Assembly: GCA_014529385.2 (NCBI GenBank)
Contig: CM043968.1
Coordinates: 5,070,001-5,134,000 of the forward strand
DNA: 64,000 nt
DNA from: Adiantum capillus-veneris
Lineage: Eukaryota; Streptophyta; Polypodiopsida; Polypodiales; Pteridaceae
Direction of reading: 5' to 3'
Of the stretch, positions 23,440-32,288 are shown one piece after another. Within the stretch, counting starts at the first letter, position 1. The number at the start of each line of letters is the position of its first letter. The translations under genes were made by a program, and so were the position numbers. A model generated the notes under the pieces. The model saw only the letters and a list, made by a program, of their open reading frames with translations, searched no databases and was not told where the DNA came from.

Positions 23440-24180
23440 AATAGTTGAAGAATGCTAAACTCTGGAAATGATACTATGTACTCGGGTTTTATATTTGACC
23501 AACCATCTTTAATAAAATCATTTAAAAAAAAAACTCATGAACCAAATTGGAAATAGGAAAGTGTGCCTGAAATTGATTTTACTCTCACATTGTAGATAGG
23601 GCTCCCTTTTTTTCACACTATTGGGAGTGCTGAAGCTTAATATAGTGCTGGGATAGCAGGTGGAAATACCTACTGTGTATATATACCCAAGGCCTGATAC
23701 AGCTTACTAGCTACGAGTCTATAGACCAGGCTGTGACTATGGGAATTGTTGCTATTTAATTTTACCTTGTGGTGATGTAGACTGTCTGACCGGGCTTTAC
23801 ATTTAACTTAAACAAAATAGTTGAAGACCACTTACTTTGGAAATGATACTCGGGACTTGGGTTTTATATATGACCAACCATTTAGAATAAAACCAGTTTA
23901 TTGACTCCTAAGCCTAATTGGGAATAGGAAAGTTTACCCAAAATTTATTATACTCTCACAGTGTAGAATGGTTTTTTACACTAGTGGAGTACTAAAACTT
24001 AAAGTCGGGTTGGGATAGCAGATGAAAATACCTACTGAGTTTGAATATCGGAAGCCGAATACAGTTTACTCGCTTCTAGTCCAAAAAGACGGGCTTTGAC
24101 TATGGGAATTAATGCTATCTTAAGTTACCATGTGGTTAGGTGGACTGTCCGACTGGGCTTTACATTTTCTGGTCATAGTA
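23440..24180 (+). repeat. Two ~370-bp tandem repeats in the 5' region of the family II PLE
   Basis: The unit starting AAAATAGTTGAAGA (about 23442) recurs at about 23815. Both carry the GGGTTTTATAT box, GGGAATAGGAAAGT, ACTCTCACA.TGTAGA and GACTATGGGAATT. They differ by small indels. The sister copy at 31620-32288 has the same pair. They contain the antisense TATA box, so the antisense promoter region is duplicated. Confidence 0.8.
23487..23493 (-). promoter_or_regulatory. TATA box for the antisense gene, copy A
   Basis: TATAAAA on the minus strand, 66 bp upstream of the antisense ATG. The identical box at the same distance serves the sister copy (31669-31675). A second copy of the box lies in the adjacent tandem repeat (23862-23868). 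Confidence 0.5.
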
Positions 24181-24448
24181 CTAATCTTTACTCTGTAAGC
24201 GTGGTATGGAGTCCTTCTTGCCTCTACTGCACGCCACCACTTAGGTTTTGGGGTGTGGGTCTACTATGTCTGTCTTCCCCACCTTTTTCCCTTGAGCATA
24301 AGATGCAGATATGGTGGAATCTTGCCTGTAATCCTGCGGATCTTGGGCTGTGAGGGATCCCATGGTATGTGCCTGTGTTGACATCCTCGGTTGTGGGCTT
24401 AACCTGTCCAACTCAAAGGTCGCGTCTTCTGCAGAGGAGCATCAACTG

Positions 24449-24473
24449 TATAAATAAGGCTCCTAAGGTAAGT
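24449..24473 (+). promoter_or_regulatory. TATA box and donor-like site of the family II PLE
   Basis: TATAAATAAG (24449-24458) is followed ten bases later by AAG|GTAAGT, a consensus plant 5' splice site. Placement upstream of all sense ORFs suggests the sense promoter. The splice donor so close to the TATA box would lie near or before the transcription start, so its use is uncertain. Confidence 0.45.
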
Positions 24474-27262
24474 AATCATACTCACATAGTTGCGTGCTCT
24501 GTTATCACCTCTGCGTGTGTTATTTCAAAACTGTGTGTATTTATCTACTGGTTGCTGTGGCTCAACATGCCGAAAAAATCGGAGAAAGCCATTGTGGAAG
24601 CGTCATGGTCTCCTAATCTACAAGTTAACAGAATTCTATTTTTTTTCTATTCTTGAATATATAAAAAGGAAATCTTTTCGTGCACTCAAAGACTGGGAAA
24701 AAAACCCAGTTAATAGAATGTTTTCTCTATTATTAACTTGATCCGGAGACTGTTCTTAAAGGTTTATGAGGAGAAAAGTATGTGGCAATGTATGGTGACT
24801 TCGGGACAGATTGGAATTGGGGTTTGCTTCGACTAATGATGTATATTGCTGTATAAAGTATAGGTAGTCTGGCTCAGGAACCTGGCTCTTCCTGGTTATG
24901 TGAAAAGCTCATAAAAAATGAGGAACTACCAAGTAATGTTTGATGAAAGTAATAAATCTGGTTTCTGAAAAAAAGGGGCTGTAAAACTGGTTGTTTTGAG
25001 TAAAATTTGCCTTTTACACTTTTTTGAAAAAAGGTAGATTGCCTGGTTTGAATGATTTATTATCTTATGGCTGCATGAAAAAGAGTATGGTGGGGTATTT
25101 AAAGGACATGGTGTGTATATACGATTGACTCTGGTAATATTGTTACTCAATTGGGAATGTACTTATGAAAGGGGTACTGCAGATCTGAAAATAACCTGTC
25201 CCTCACAAAAAAATGAGATGTATATGATTTGTTGGATAGTTTTGTGACTTTGCTGAGGTATTTTGGGTAAAAGGACTGACCCGGGACTAAATCGGTTACT
25301 AGTTATGGGGCCTATTTTATTAAATCTACTTAAGATTATTATGAGGTCATTAAATAGAGGTTTTGGAAATGTTGGCCAGGCTTCTGATATTACAGTAGGT
25401 TATGTGAGGCTTCGCATACCCGATTGTAGGAGTAAATAATGTTTTTGCAAATTGACTCGACCATTTTTACCATAATACATCACCTACAAGTAAGATTGAT
25501 CTTTTTTACCGATTGCCTATTGTACTGAATCGGCTAAAAGATTATTTTGTATATACTGAGAAATAAAGTGATAGCACATACAGGACTGAGGTTGAATAAA
25601 AGCAGGTTTCTTATTTACTGGTTTTTTTTCATCATATGCTAGGAAGAGTAGTGGTAGTTTCCGATAAACCTATCACTAATTCAATGTGTTGACATATTTT
25701 TGATGGCCAAGGTTAAGTAGAACCTTGGCTACTCAATTTAGTTTGCTTACCATCTTCTGTTGGCTTCTTATTCTCATTTAAGTATATAGGCACTTGTCCT
25801 TACCTACCATCTTGCTAGTGGATTGGTTTTCAAGGATCTCGATACTATAGGGTAAATCATATAGTGTCCTTAAGCAGATCCTGGCTGGTTACTCTGAATT
25901 TTTTAGAATAGACGATTTAATTTACTGATTTAACTAAAAGGATACTATGAATTTACTGAATACTTCGGGGTGCTTGCCCTAGTTTCAGATATTTGATAGG
26001 AATGAATGCATCATAATACTGGAATGTGGTAGATGAGTATGTCATATAGTTCCCTTTATCTGAGCCCGGCTGGAGACTTTTTTATATTTCTTGGACTGAG
26101 TCTGTGTGGGCTCTCTGTGAGACTGAGTCGTCCAATGTATTGTAGTATACATTTGTTAGCTTACATGTGGTAGCAGTATGATTGACATAACATAATAGTC
26201 AGGATATTTGGGAATAATGGTTATGAATTTTTCTATGAAAGGGGTATCTCAGGTAGGTAATAAGTGGTAAATACTGATTTTTTTGGGGGATATCCCGGCT
26301 TGATTATAAAACTAGTTCCAAATAATAGGTTCTATTACAAATGTTGTTGATATACAAGGTAGTGGTAAGTTCAGGTCTGGCTTGAGACTGCTTATACATA
26401 AATCAATGGAATATATGTCACTCTTATCTAGTTAGGGATGAAGTTCTGGTAAAAATTTGATTTTCTCCTTAACTCCTTTAAATATTAAGATTGGTAAAAA
26501 AATGCTTTTCATGAAAAAAAACAATCAAATCAGAATTTATGGCTGCTCTATGGGGTTGAGTACCTTCGGTATCAGATTGGCAAAAGAGCCAAGGATCTTC
26601 ATTTAAAAAAAAAAAACCTTTTGATCTAAAAGAACAAATTACAAGTTAAGAACTATGTTTTTTTTATGGTGACATGGAGAACATTTGGGATGCCTAGCAT
26701 CACCTGCGTATAGTCACGTGCTAACGAACTGTTTTCTTGTGGCTATGGGTGCAGGTGAGGGCTACCTTCCTTGATTAAAACGTCCAGTTCTTAACAAATG
26801 GTGGATCTCTTATTGTGATGCAAAAATTTCCCAGACTTTGGGTTTAAGGATTCTTGAGCTATATTCTGTTATCTTCATTACCTTGTACAAAATTTATTTT
26901 CACTTGCAAATAAATTATTGTACAAATCCACTGTACTTTTCTAGAATTGTTGGTCTGTGAATAGTTAGTGTTCGTTTGCGTATATAAATATATATAGATT
27001 TAGAATTGCTACACAGACAATAAACGCAAAAGAGAGATTGACTTGATAGTTTTTCTCTCTCAGACAATGACTCTAGAAACTTTCGCCTATTATAGTATAA
27101 TGTTTATACTCTAATAGGCTGGGGTGCTATCACACAGTCTTTGTGGTTTTTTTTAACCTGACTGGTGAAAGGTTGCTAGCACTACCATTCCACTTGATAT
27201 TCATGTTTCTCACTTTACTTTAAATACTATCATTTACATGATCTATTACTTCTGTTAACCAG
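24474..27262 (+). other. Long non-coding 5' region of the family II PLE
   Basis: About 2.8 kb with no convincing coding sequence. Near the end it contains GTGCTAAC, a T-rich tract and GGGTGCAG|GTGAGG (26720-26760), the equivalent of the splice-like block of family I, and a TGTACAAA-rich segment also seen in family I. The interval ends in TTCTGTTAACCAG, an acceptor-like sequence just before the small ORF. Confidence 0.55.
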
Positions 27263-27408
27263 GTCGTGGGAAAGCTCACTGCAAAAATAAAAGTCTGCTC
27301 TGACCCAGAAAAAAGAGCTCTGATTTCAGAGAAATTACGACTAGATAGAGAAATAGAAGAGACCTTCGCTTGTATCTCACTTAGGACTATGCCTTATCTT
27401 CATAGGCT
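27263..27408 (+). CDS. Small basic ORF or exon upstream of ORF1, family II PLE
   Basis: The frame opens after CCAG at 27262 and reads VVGKLTAKIKVCSDPEKRAL, then LRLDREIEE and LRTMPYLHRL-stop. Spaced identities with the family I peptide (LTA-[RK]-x-[RK]V, DP-x-K, [LV]RT-x-P-[FY]L-x-R) show common origin. A GTAAAA donor candidate follows at 27409, and TTCTAACTAATGATAATTTTGCAG ends at 27503, giving a possible 95-bp intron. The reading phases across that junction do not match cleanly, so the splicing model is tentative. Confidence 0.5.
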
Positions 27409-27503
27409 GTAAAATTCAAAAAGATGTAACTCTTTGTGTTAGATCTTCAGGTCTATACTCCTCTTCCAAGACTATGGAATTCTAACTAATGATAATTTTG
27501 CAG

Positions 27504-28840
27504 ATTGTTTCCCTTTCCCAAGGACTATCTCTGCCTGTGGAACTCCTTTCCCTTGCCTCTCTTCTTGTACTAAAATGTATACAAGATAGATTTATGATGC
27601 TTCGAAGGAGTCTAGTCTATCTCTTGTCCAACTGATCTCATTTGACCTATGGGTTAAAGTACTAGCTCTCCTTGTTAAAAATAAATCTGATGGTATCAAC
27701 CTTTTGATGGAATTTACTTCAAATCTGGCTGGACTTTCCAAAGCACACATTCAGGACTTAACATCTTTCTCTTCCAAAGGTTCTGAACTGTCCAATATTC
27801 TTAGAAAATTTTGCGGGCTGAGTCTGATCTTTGTTACAGCTTCCTCTACGCCTATTGTCCCTCCACCAAATAGCCTCTTCTGTAGAGATGCAGCTGCTTT
27901 AGAAGTAGTAAAGGAATTTCAGAAAGACCTTTGTTCACTCAGTGAAGCTTTGATTTTGGACATGGTACCGAAAGTCTCTAGGGCCTTTCCTTTTTTACAG
28001 TCAGGACAAGTTGAGGTAGAATCCTTGGGAGTAGAGCACAGACTGTGGATGTTTCCGAATAAAGGATTTCTTGTACCCATATCCATGGAAACCTGGGTCT
28101 TCCTTGCCAAGTTGGCCCCTGCTACTATTGAGGAATGCAAACTTAAAGTTCTGAAAGGGATCCAGCTCTTGGACAAAGGGGATCTGATTAAAGCTCCTTT
28201 CAATATGAGTTTCCTTGATGATAAAAAATGTAGTTCGAATACAGGTTTATATGCAAGAACTAAAGGAGTGATGACCTTTAGTAAAAGCAATGCTGATTAC
28301 TACACCGAGACAGTGTGGAATGTGTTCAGGCCTTACCTTAAGTGTGCTTGCAGATTCTTAGACCCCAAAGCTTCTTGCGAGTCAAGCATAATTTGGTTTG
28401 ACCATGCTATTTGGTATGCCCTCAACAATCTGCCTAGTATCTTTCCTGATAAAGCAGAAGAATTTCACCTTTCCCTCTTTTGCTCTTGGCTTGGTGGACA
28501 AGCGAAGGATCTGGTCTTAGCTCAAATTGCCTTTATTCAATATAGATCAATTATGCGTGACACACTTGAAGAGCTTGGATCTGATGGGTGTGGGACTCTG
28601 CTAACCACTTATGGCGGCTTTGAAGGTATCAAAAGTATAGTTGTCCAAATAAAACCAAATATTGAAGAGGATGAATCTCAAGTTTCCAAACTTCCTAATA
28701 CTCTTGTCTCTCCGGTGGTGTCTTACACCTCTTTCTTAACTCCCTCCTCGAGTGAATCTGTGTTTGGAAGAGGGAGAGGTAGAAGTTATGTGAGAGGTAG
28801 GGGAAGAAACCTACCAATCAGAAACCTTTTGGATATGTAA
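27504..28840 (+). CDS. PLE ORF1, novel protein with an RG-rich C terminus
   Basis: The long open part (from about 27589; Met at 27707) encodes ~378 residues; homology to the family I copies extends back to 27504 across one frameshift near 27590. Conserved blocks are LFCRDAAALEVVKEFQKDL, SLGVEHRLWMFPNKGFLVPI, LDKGDLIKAPFNMSFLDD, YTETVWNVFRPYLKCACRFL and FDHAIWYALNNL. The C terminus (RGRGRSYVRGRGRN) is an RG box typical of RNA-binding proteins. No GIY-YIG, protease or RT motif is seen. It likely plays a Gag-like, RNA-packaging role, by inference only. Its stop (TAA) lies one base before the ORF2 ATG. Confidence 0.72.
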
Positions 28841-28841
28841 T

Positions 28842-29520
28842 ATGCAGGATCGAAGGATTGCTTGCAGAAGACGTTACCTACCTCCAAAGGAAGAAGTGTG
28901 TAAAAAGATTATCTCACATTGCTTGTTTACAAGCAAGATTTTGGATTTCTTTACTCCCCAAGCTATCTTTGCAGAATGTTTTGGACACATTTTTGGATCG
29001 AATTTATTACTAAAAGATGTGATGATTGGTTGGAAATACTCCCCGCCTATTAAGAATCTTTTTTATTCCAATGAGTTTCTCCATAATAATGAGATACCTA
29101 TCTGCTCTTGTCATCTATTTCAAAAATTTTGTAAAAACTTCACTGACTTTGGTTTACATGTTTGTACATCTAACTTAGAAATCATTTCGGATCCTCAAGT
29201 AAGGAGTCTCTTGAGTAAAGGCTTGAATCATATTCCTCCTTTTCCACTAAATCCTCAAAGTGCCTTATTGGCACTACTTGAATGCATGGCCGACTTGGCC
29301 TTAAAACTCCAATTGGAGGAGGAAGTTCACTTCCAACTTACTTCAACACTCAAAAGAATTTTTTGGAAAAAGATCAATCTTGTGCCACAAGTATGGCTAA
29401 GCACTGATACTACCTGGCTTATGCCAAAAAAAGAGACCTCTATTTGTGATACTAAAAAGAAATGGCTCATTATTGGCCTAGATAAAGCCTCAAATACGGG
29501 ATCCTTTATATGTAAAAATT
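28842..29520 (+). CDS. PLE ORF2, N-terminal part with CxC domain
   Basis: ATG at 28842 follows the ORF1 stop by one base, in another frame. Around residues 60-80 comes VMIGWKYSPPIKNLFYSNEF, then ICSC at 87-90 (the CxC motif), DFGLHVCTSNLEIISDPQVR at 102-121 and LLSKGLNHIPP. In N-terminal PLE clades (Naiad/Chlamys) a CxC linker joins the endonuclease to the RT; here the linker is present but nothing resembling GIY-YIG precedes it. A single-base deletion relative to copy 1 near 29520 throws the frame out, and this frame stops at 29594. CAG precedes the homologous region in both copies, so a splice acceptor is an alternative to reinitiation. Confidence 0.78.
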
Positions 29521-30820
29521 GGCATTTGAGGCTGCCAATTCAAGACTTAATAGTAATGACTTTCTTAAACTTGAGTACTCTCCGCTTTGCGTAGCTACAA
29601 TAGTGAACAATGAATTATCAAGACTCGGTTATAGTCCCGACTCTCTGAAAATTCCTGTACTCTTCCCAACATATAAGAATCATAAGCATAAATTTAGATG
29701 GATTTCTGACGCTTCCAAAAGCCTGTTCTCTTGTGTTACGAATGATATCACCCACTGCTTAAATTTTGTTCTACTAGAAATCGAAGATATCTGTGCCATC
29801 AAACACAGAGATATAAAGAGATTCAAAAATATAGATTATTGCCCTTTTTGGGTCATAAAAAACGCAGCTGAGGTGTTTATCAACCTCCCAGAAAGCATTT
29901 ACTCTATCTTCACGGCAGACATAACTCAATGCTATGAAAATATCCCTTTAGACGGACCATTTGGGCTTGTTTATACCTTATCGTGTCTTATAAAGATTGC
30001 CTTTGCCCACAGAAAGGAGCTTGGGTACACATGCATCTCACAAAAAGGGAATAAAGGATGGGTAAAAAAATCGAATAAATCTGCACCTTTCATCTTTAAA
30101 GAGGAAGATCTATATAAGTATATCTGTTGGCTACTGAATAACAGTTGTATCCAATTAGGTAATATCTGCTACAAACAAACTCTAGGGATCCCAATGGGTT
30201 TTGCATGCTCTCCGATTATGTGTAATCTATATCTCTGTTACTTCGAATATCAATGGCTCCTAAAAATATTAAATAACCCAGCAAGTAATTCGTTACTCAC
30301 ACACTTTGCACATTCATTTAGATTTATGGATGACCTATGTAGCCTCAACAACCCCATGTTTGAGATTACTCTTAAAGATATATATCCACCTTGCTTAAGT
30401 ATTGAACCTACATTCTCGGAGAGAGTGCTATGGCAGGATAAATGGATCATTTCTAGAACACACTTCCTGAATATTAAGTTTACTTTAACTTCCCCATTTT
30501 TGGGAAACTTTTATACTCGTTTTTTTTGGAAAAGAGAAAAGCTTAAGCTTGTGTCCTCTGAATTTACGAAGAAAAAAAGCAATAGACGGTACAAAAATTC
30601 TCTACACACTTGTCTAGGAATGCTTTTTCTTATAATCTATGCCTCTTCCGACTGTTTTAGCACATATCAAGAGATCAAAACTTTGATTACCAAGTTCATT
30701 AAGAATGGGTTTACAAAAAAAGACCGTGTTGCATGCATCTGCAACTCCCTAGAAAAACACAAATGGACCTACCTTAAGTTTGACTTACAAAATCTGATAA
30801 GTCTACTTAAATCAGAATGA
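29519..30820 (+). CDS. PLE reverse transcriptase domain (ORF2, C-terminal part)
   Basis: 433 open codons. Visible RT features: LFPTYKNHKHKFRWISDASK (residues 49-68, fingers), TADITQCYENIPL with catalytic Asp134, an extended lysine-rich stretch at 165-195 where the N-terminal PLE clades carry an insertion, QTLGIPMGFACSPIMCNLYL (220-239), and HSFRFMDDLCSLNN with catalytic Asp271-Asp272. The thumb-like C terminus contains TKFIKNGFTKKDRV. All three catalytic aspartates are present. PLE RTs share ancestry with telomerase RT and copy RNA onto a DNA 3' end at the target. The domain is intact apart from the upstream frameshift that separates it from its CxC region. Confidence 0.88.
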   Translation: MAFEAANSRLNSNDFLKLEYSPLCVATIVNNELSRLGYSPDSLKIPVLFPTYKNHKHKFRWISDASKSLFSCVTNDITHCLNFVLLEIEDICAIKHRDIKRFKNIDYCPFWVIKNAAEVFINLPESIYSIFTADITQCYENIPLDGPFGLVYTLSCLIKIAFAHRKELGYTCISQKGNKGWVKKSNKSAPFIFKEEDLYKYICWLLNNSCIQLGNICYKQTLGIPMGFACSPIMCNLYLCYFEYQWLLKILNNPASNSLLTHFAHSFRFMDDLCSLNNPMFEITLKDIYPPCLSIEPTFSERVLWQDKWIISRTHFLNIKFTLTSPFLGNFYTRFFWKREKLKLVSSEFTKKKSNRRYKNSLHTCLGMLFLIIYASSDCFSTYQEIKTLITKFIKNGFTKKDRVACICNSLEKHKWTYLKFDLQNLISLLKSE

Positions 30821-30864
30821 ATCTAACCACAACATAGCTTGTTGCAAACTAATACAAACACTTC

Positions 30865-30906
30865 ATGAGGTGGTAGGCCCCTACTCTATGGGGTCTACTA
30901 CCTCAT
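30865..30906 (+). promoter_or_regulatory. 3' terminal hairpin of the family II PLE
   Basis: ATGAGGTGGTAGGCCCC, loop TACTCTAT, then GGGGTCTACTACCTCAT. In RNA all 17 positions pair, two of them as G-U. The tail GGTGCCTGGGAAAGGGTGGG (30914-30933) follows, then the CA tract. The family I element has an unrelated loop, a shorter stem and nearly the same tail. Confidence 0.72.
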
Positions 30907-30932
30907 AGGATAAGGTGCCTGGGAAAGGGTGG

Positions 30933-31045
<113 letters not shown>

Positions 31046-31096
31046 CTGTCACAGGACAAAAAAACTTAGCTAATGATTATTTCAGGAGCCTTACAT

Positions 31097-31603
31097 CTAC
31101 ATCTCTATTATGCCGCCCATTACATGATCACACAAACAGCTATCACAGTAGAAGCAAGTGTTTGGACTCTAAGCCAAAGGTACGATACGAGTCACCAAGG
31201 CTACCCCATACTCCCGAGTGTGGTGAGTACTGTTAAAATATCCTCGTAGCTGATGACCATAACTATGGTATAAGAAAATCTTCTGAGGAGGTAGAAACTG
31301 GGCTAGCAGATATAGCCGATCTGAAAAACCAGGCTTTATTGAATGCTCTATATAATAATACTTTGGCCCTAGACCCACTGCTTCAGTAACCATTGCCAAT
31401 TGGATATTGTTCTTGAAATGTTCACGACCCCAAAGTGTCACTCGGTCCTGATATGTCCACCACTTTGTTTGGGAAACAGAGGTTCCTAACTGCGAGAATA
31501 GATGAAGTTCATAACGGAGTAATGTTGCTCGACGTACAGATTCATTTGACATAAAGAGATGTGCAGTTGCTATGAAAAAAACCTGGTCATGACTGTAGGC
31601 CAT
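31097..31603 (-). CDS. Antisense ~168-aa gene of the family II PLE, copy B
   Basis: ATG at 31603, open for 144 codons to a TAG at about 31169-31171, then readable to the ancestral stop at 31097-31099 (FYCDSCLCDHVMGGIIEM-stop). The early TAG corresponds to GAG in copy A, so one base truncates it. Motifs include LGTSVSQTKWWTYQDRVTLW, AMVTEAVGLGPKYYYIEH and LLAQFLPPQKIFLYHSYGHQ. A TATA box lies 66 bp upstream. The same protein, start to stop and same total length of 507 bp, is recognisable at 55662-56168. Not recognised as any known family; aromatic-rich, no signal peptide or transmembrane helix evident. Confidence 0.68.
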
Positions 31604-31668
31604 AATACACCAAGGATGAAAAATAGTTGAAGAATGCTAAACTCTGGAAATGATACTATGTACTCGGG

Positions 31669-31675
31669 TTTTATA
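31669..31675 (-). promoter_or_regulatory. TATA box for the antisense gene, copy B
   Basis: TATAAAA on the minus strand, 66 bp upstream of the ATG at 31603, as in copy A. Confidence 0.5.
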
Positions 31676-32288
31676 TTTGACCAACCATCTTTAATAAAAC
31701 CATTTAAAAAAAAAAACTCCTAAACCAAATTGGAAATAGGAAAGTGTGCCTGAAATTGAGTTTACTCTCACATTGTAGATAGGGCTCCCTTTTTTCACAC
31801 TATTGGGAGTGCTGAAGCTTAATATAGTGCTGGGATAGCAGGTGGAAATACTTACTGTGTATATATACTCGAGGCCTAATACAACTTACTAGCTACGAGT
31901 CTATAGACCAGGCTGTGACTATGGGAATTGTTGCTATTTAATTTTACCTTGTGGTGATGTAGGCTGTCTGACCAGGCTTTACATTTAACTTAAACAAAAT
32001 AGTTGAAGACCACTTACTCTGGAAATGATACTCGGGACTTGGGTTTTATAGATGACCAACCATTTAGAATAAAGCCAGTTTATTGACTCCTAAGCCTAAT
32101 TGGGAATAGGAAAGTTTACCCAAAACTTATTATACTCTCACAGTGTAGAATGGTTTTTTACACTAGTGGAGTACTAAAACTTAAACTCAGGCTGGGATAG
32201 CAGATGAAAATACCTACTGGGTTTAAATATCTTAAGCCGAATATAGTTTACTCGCTTCTAGTCGAAAAAGCCGAGCTTTGACTATGGG

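Noticed and set aside
27919-28290. 123-codon minus-strand ORF
   Set aside because: Shadow of PLE ORF1; no motif and no independent support.
28842-29100. GIY-YIG endonuclease before the CxC motif
   Set aside because: No GIY or YIG-like pair with the expected Arg/Glu spacing is visible; only the conserved WKYSPPIKNLFYSN linker is present.
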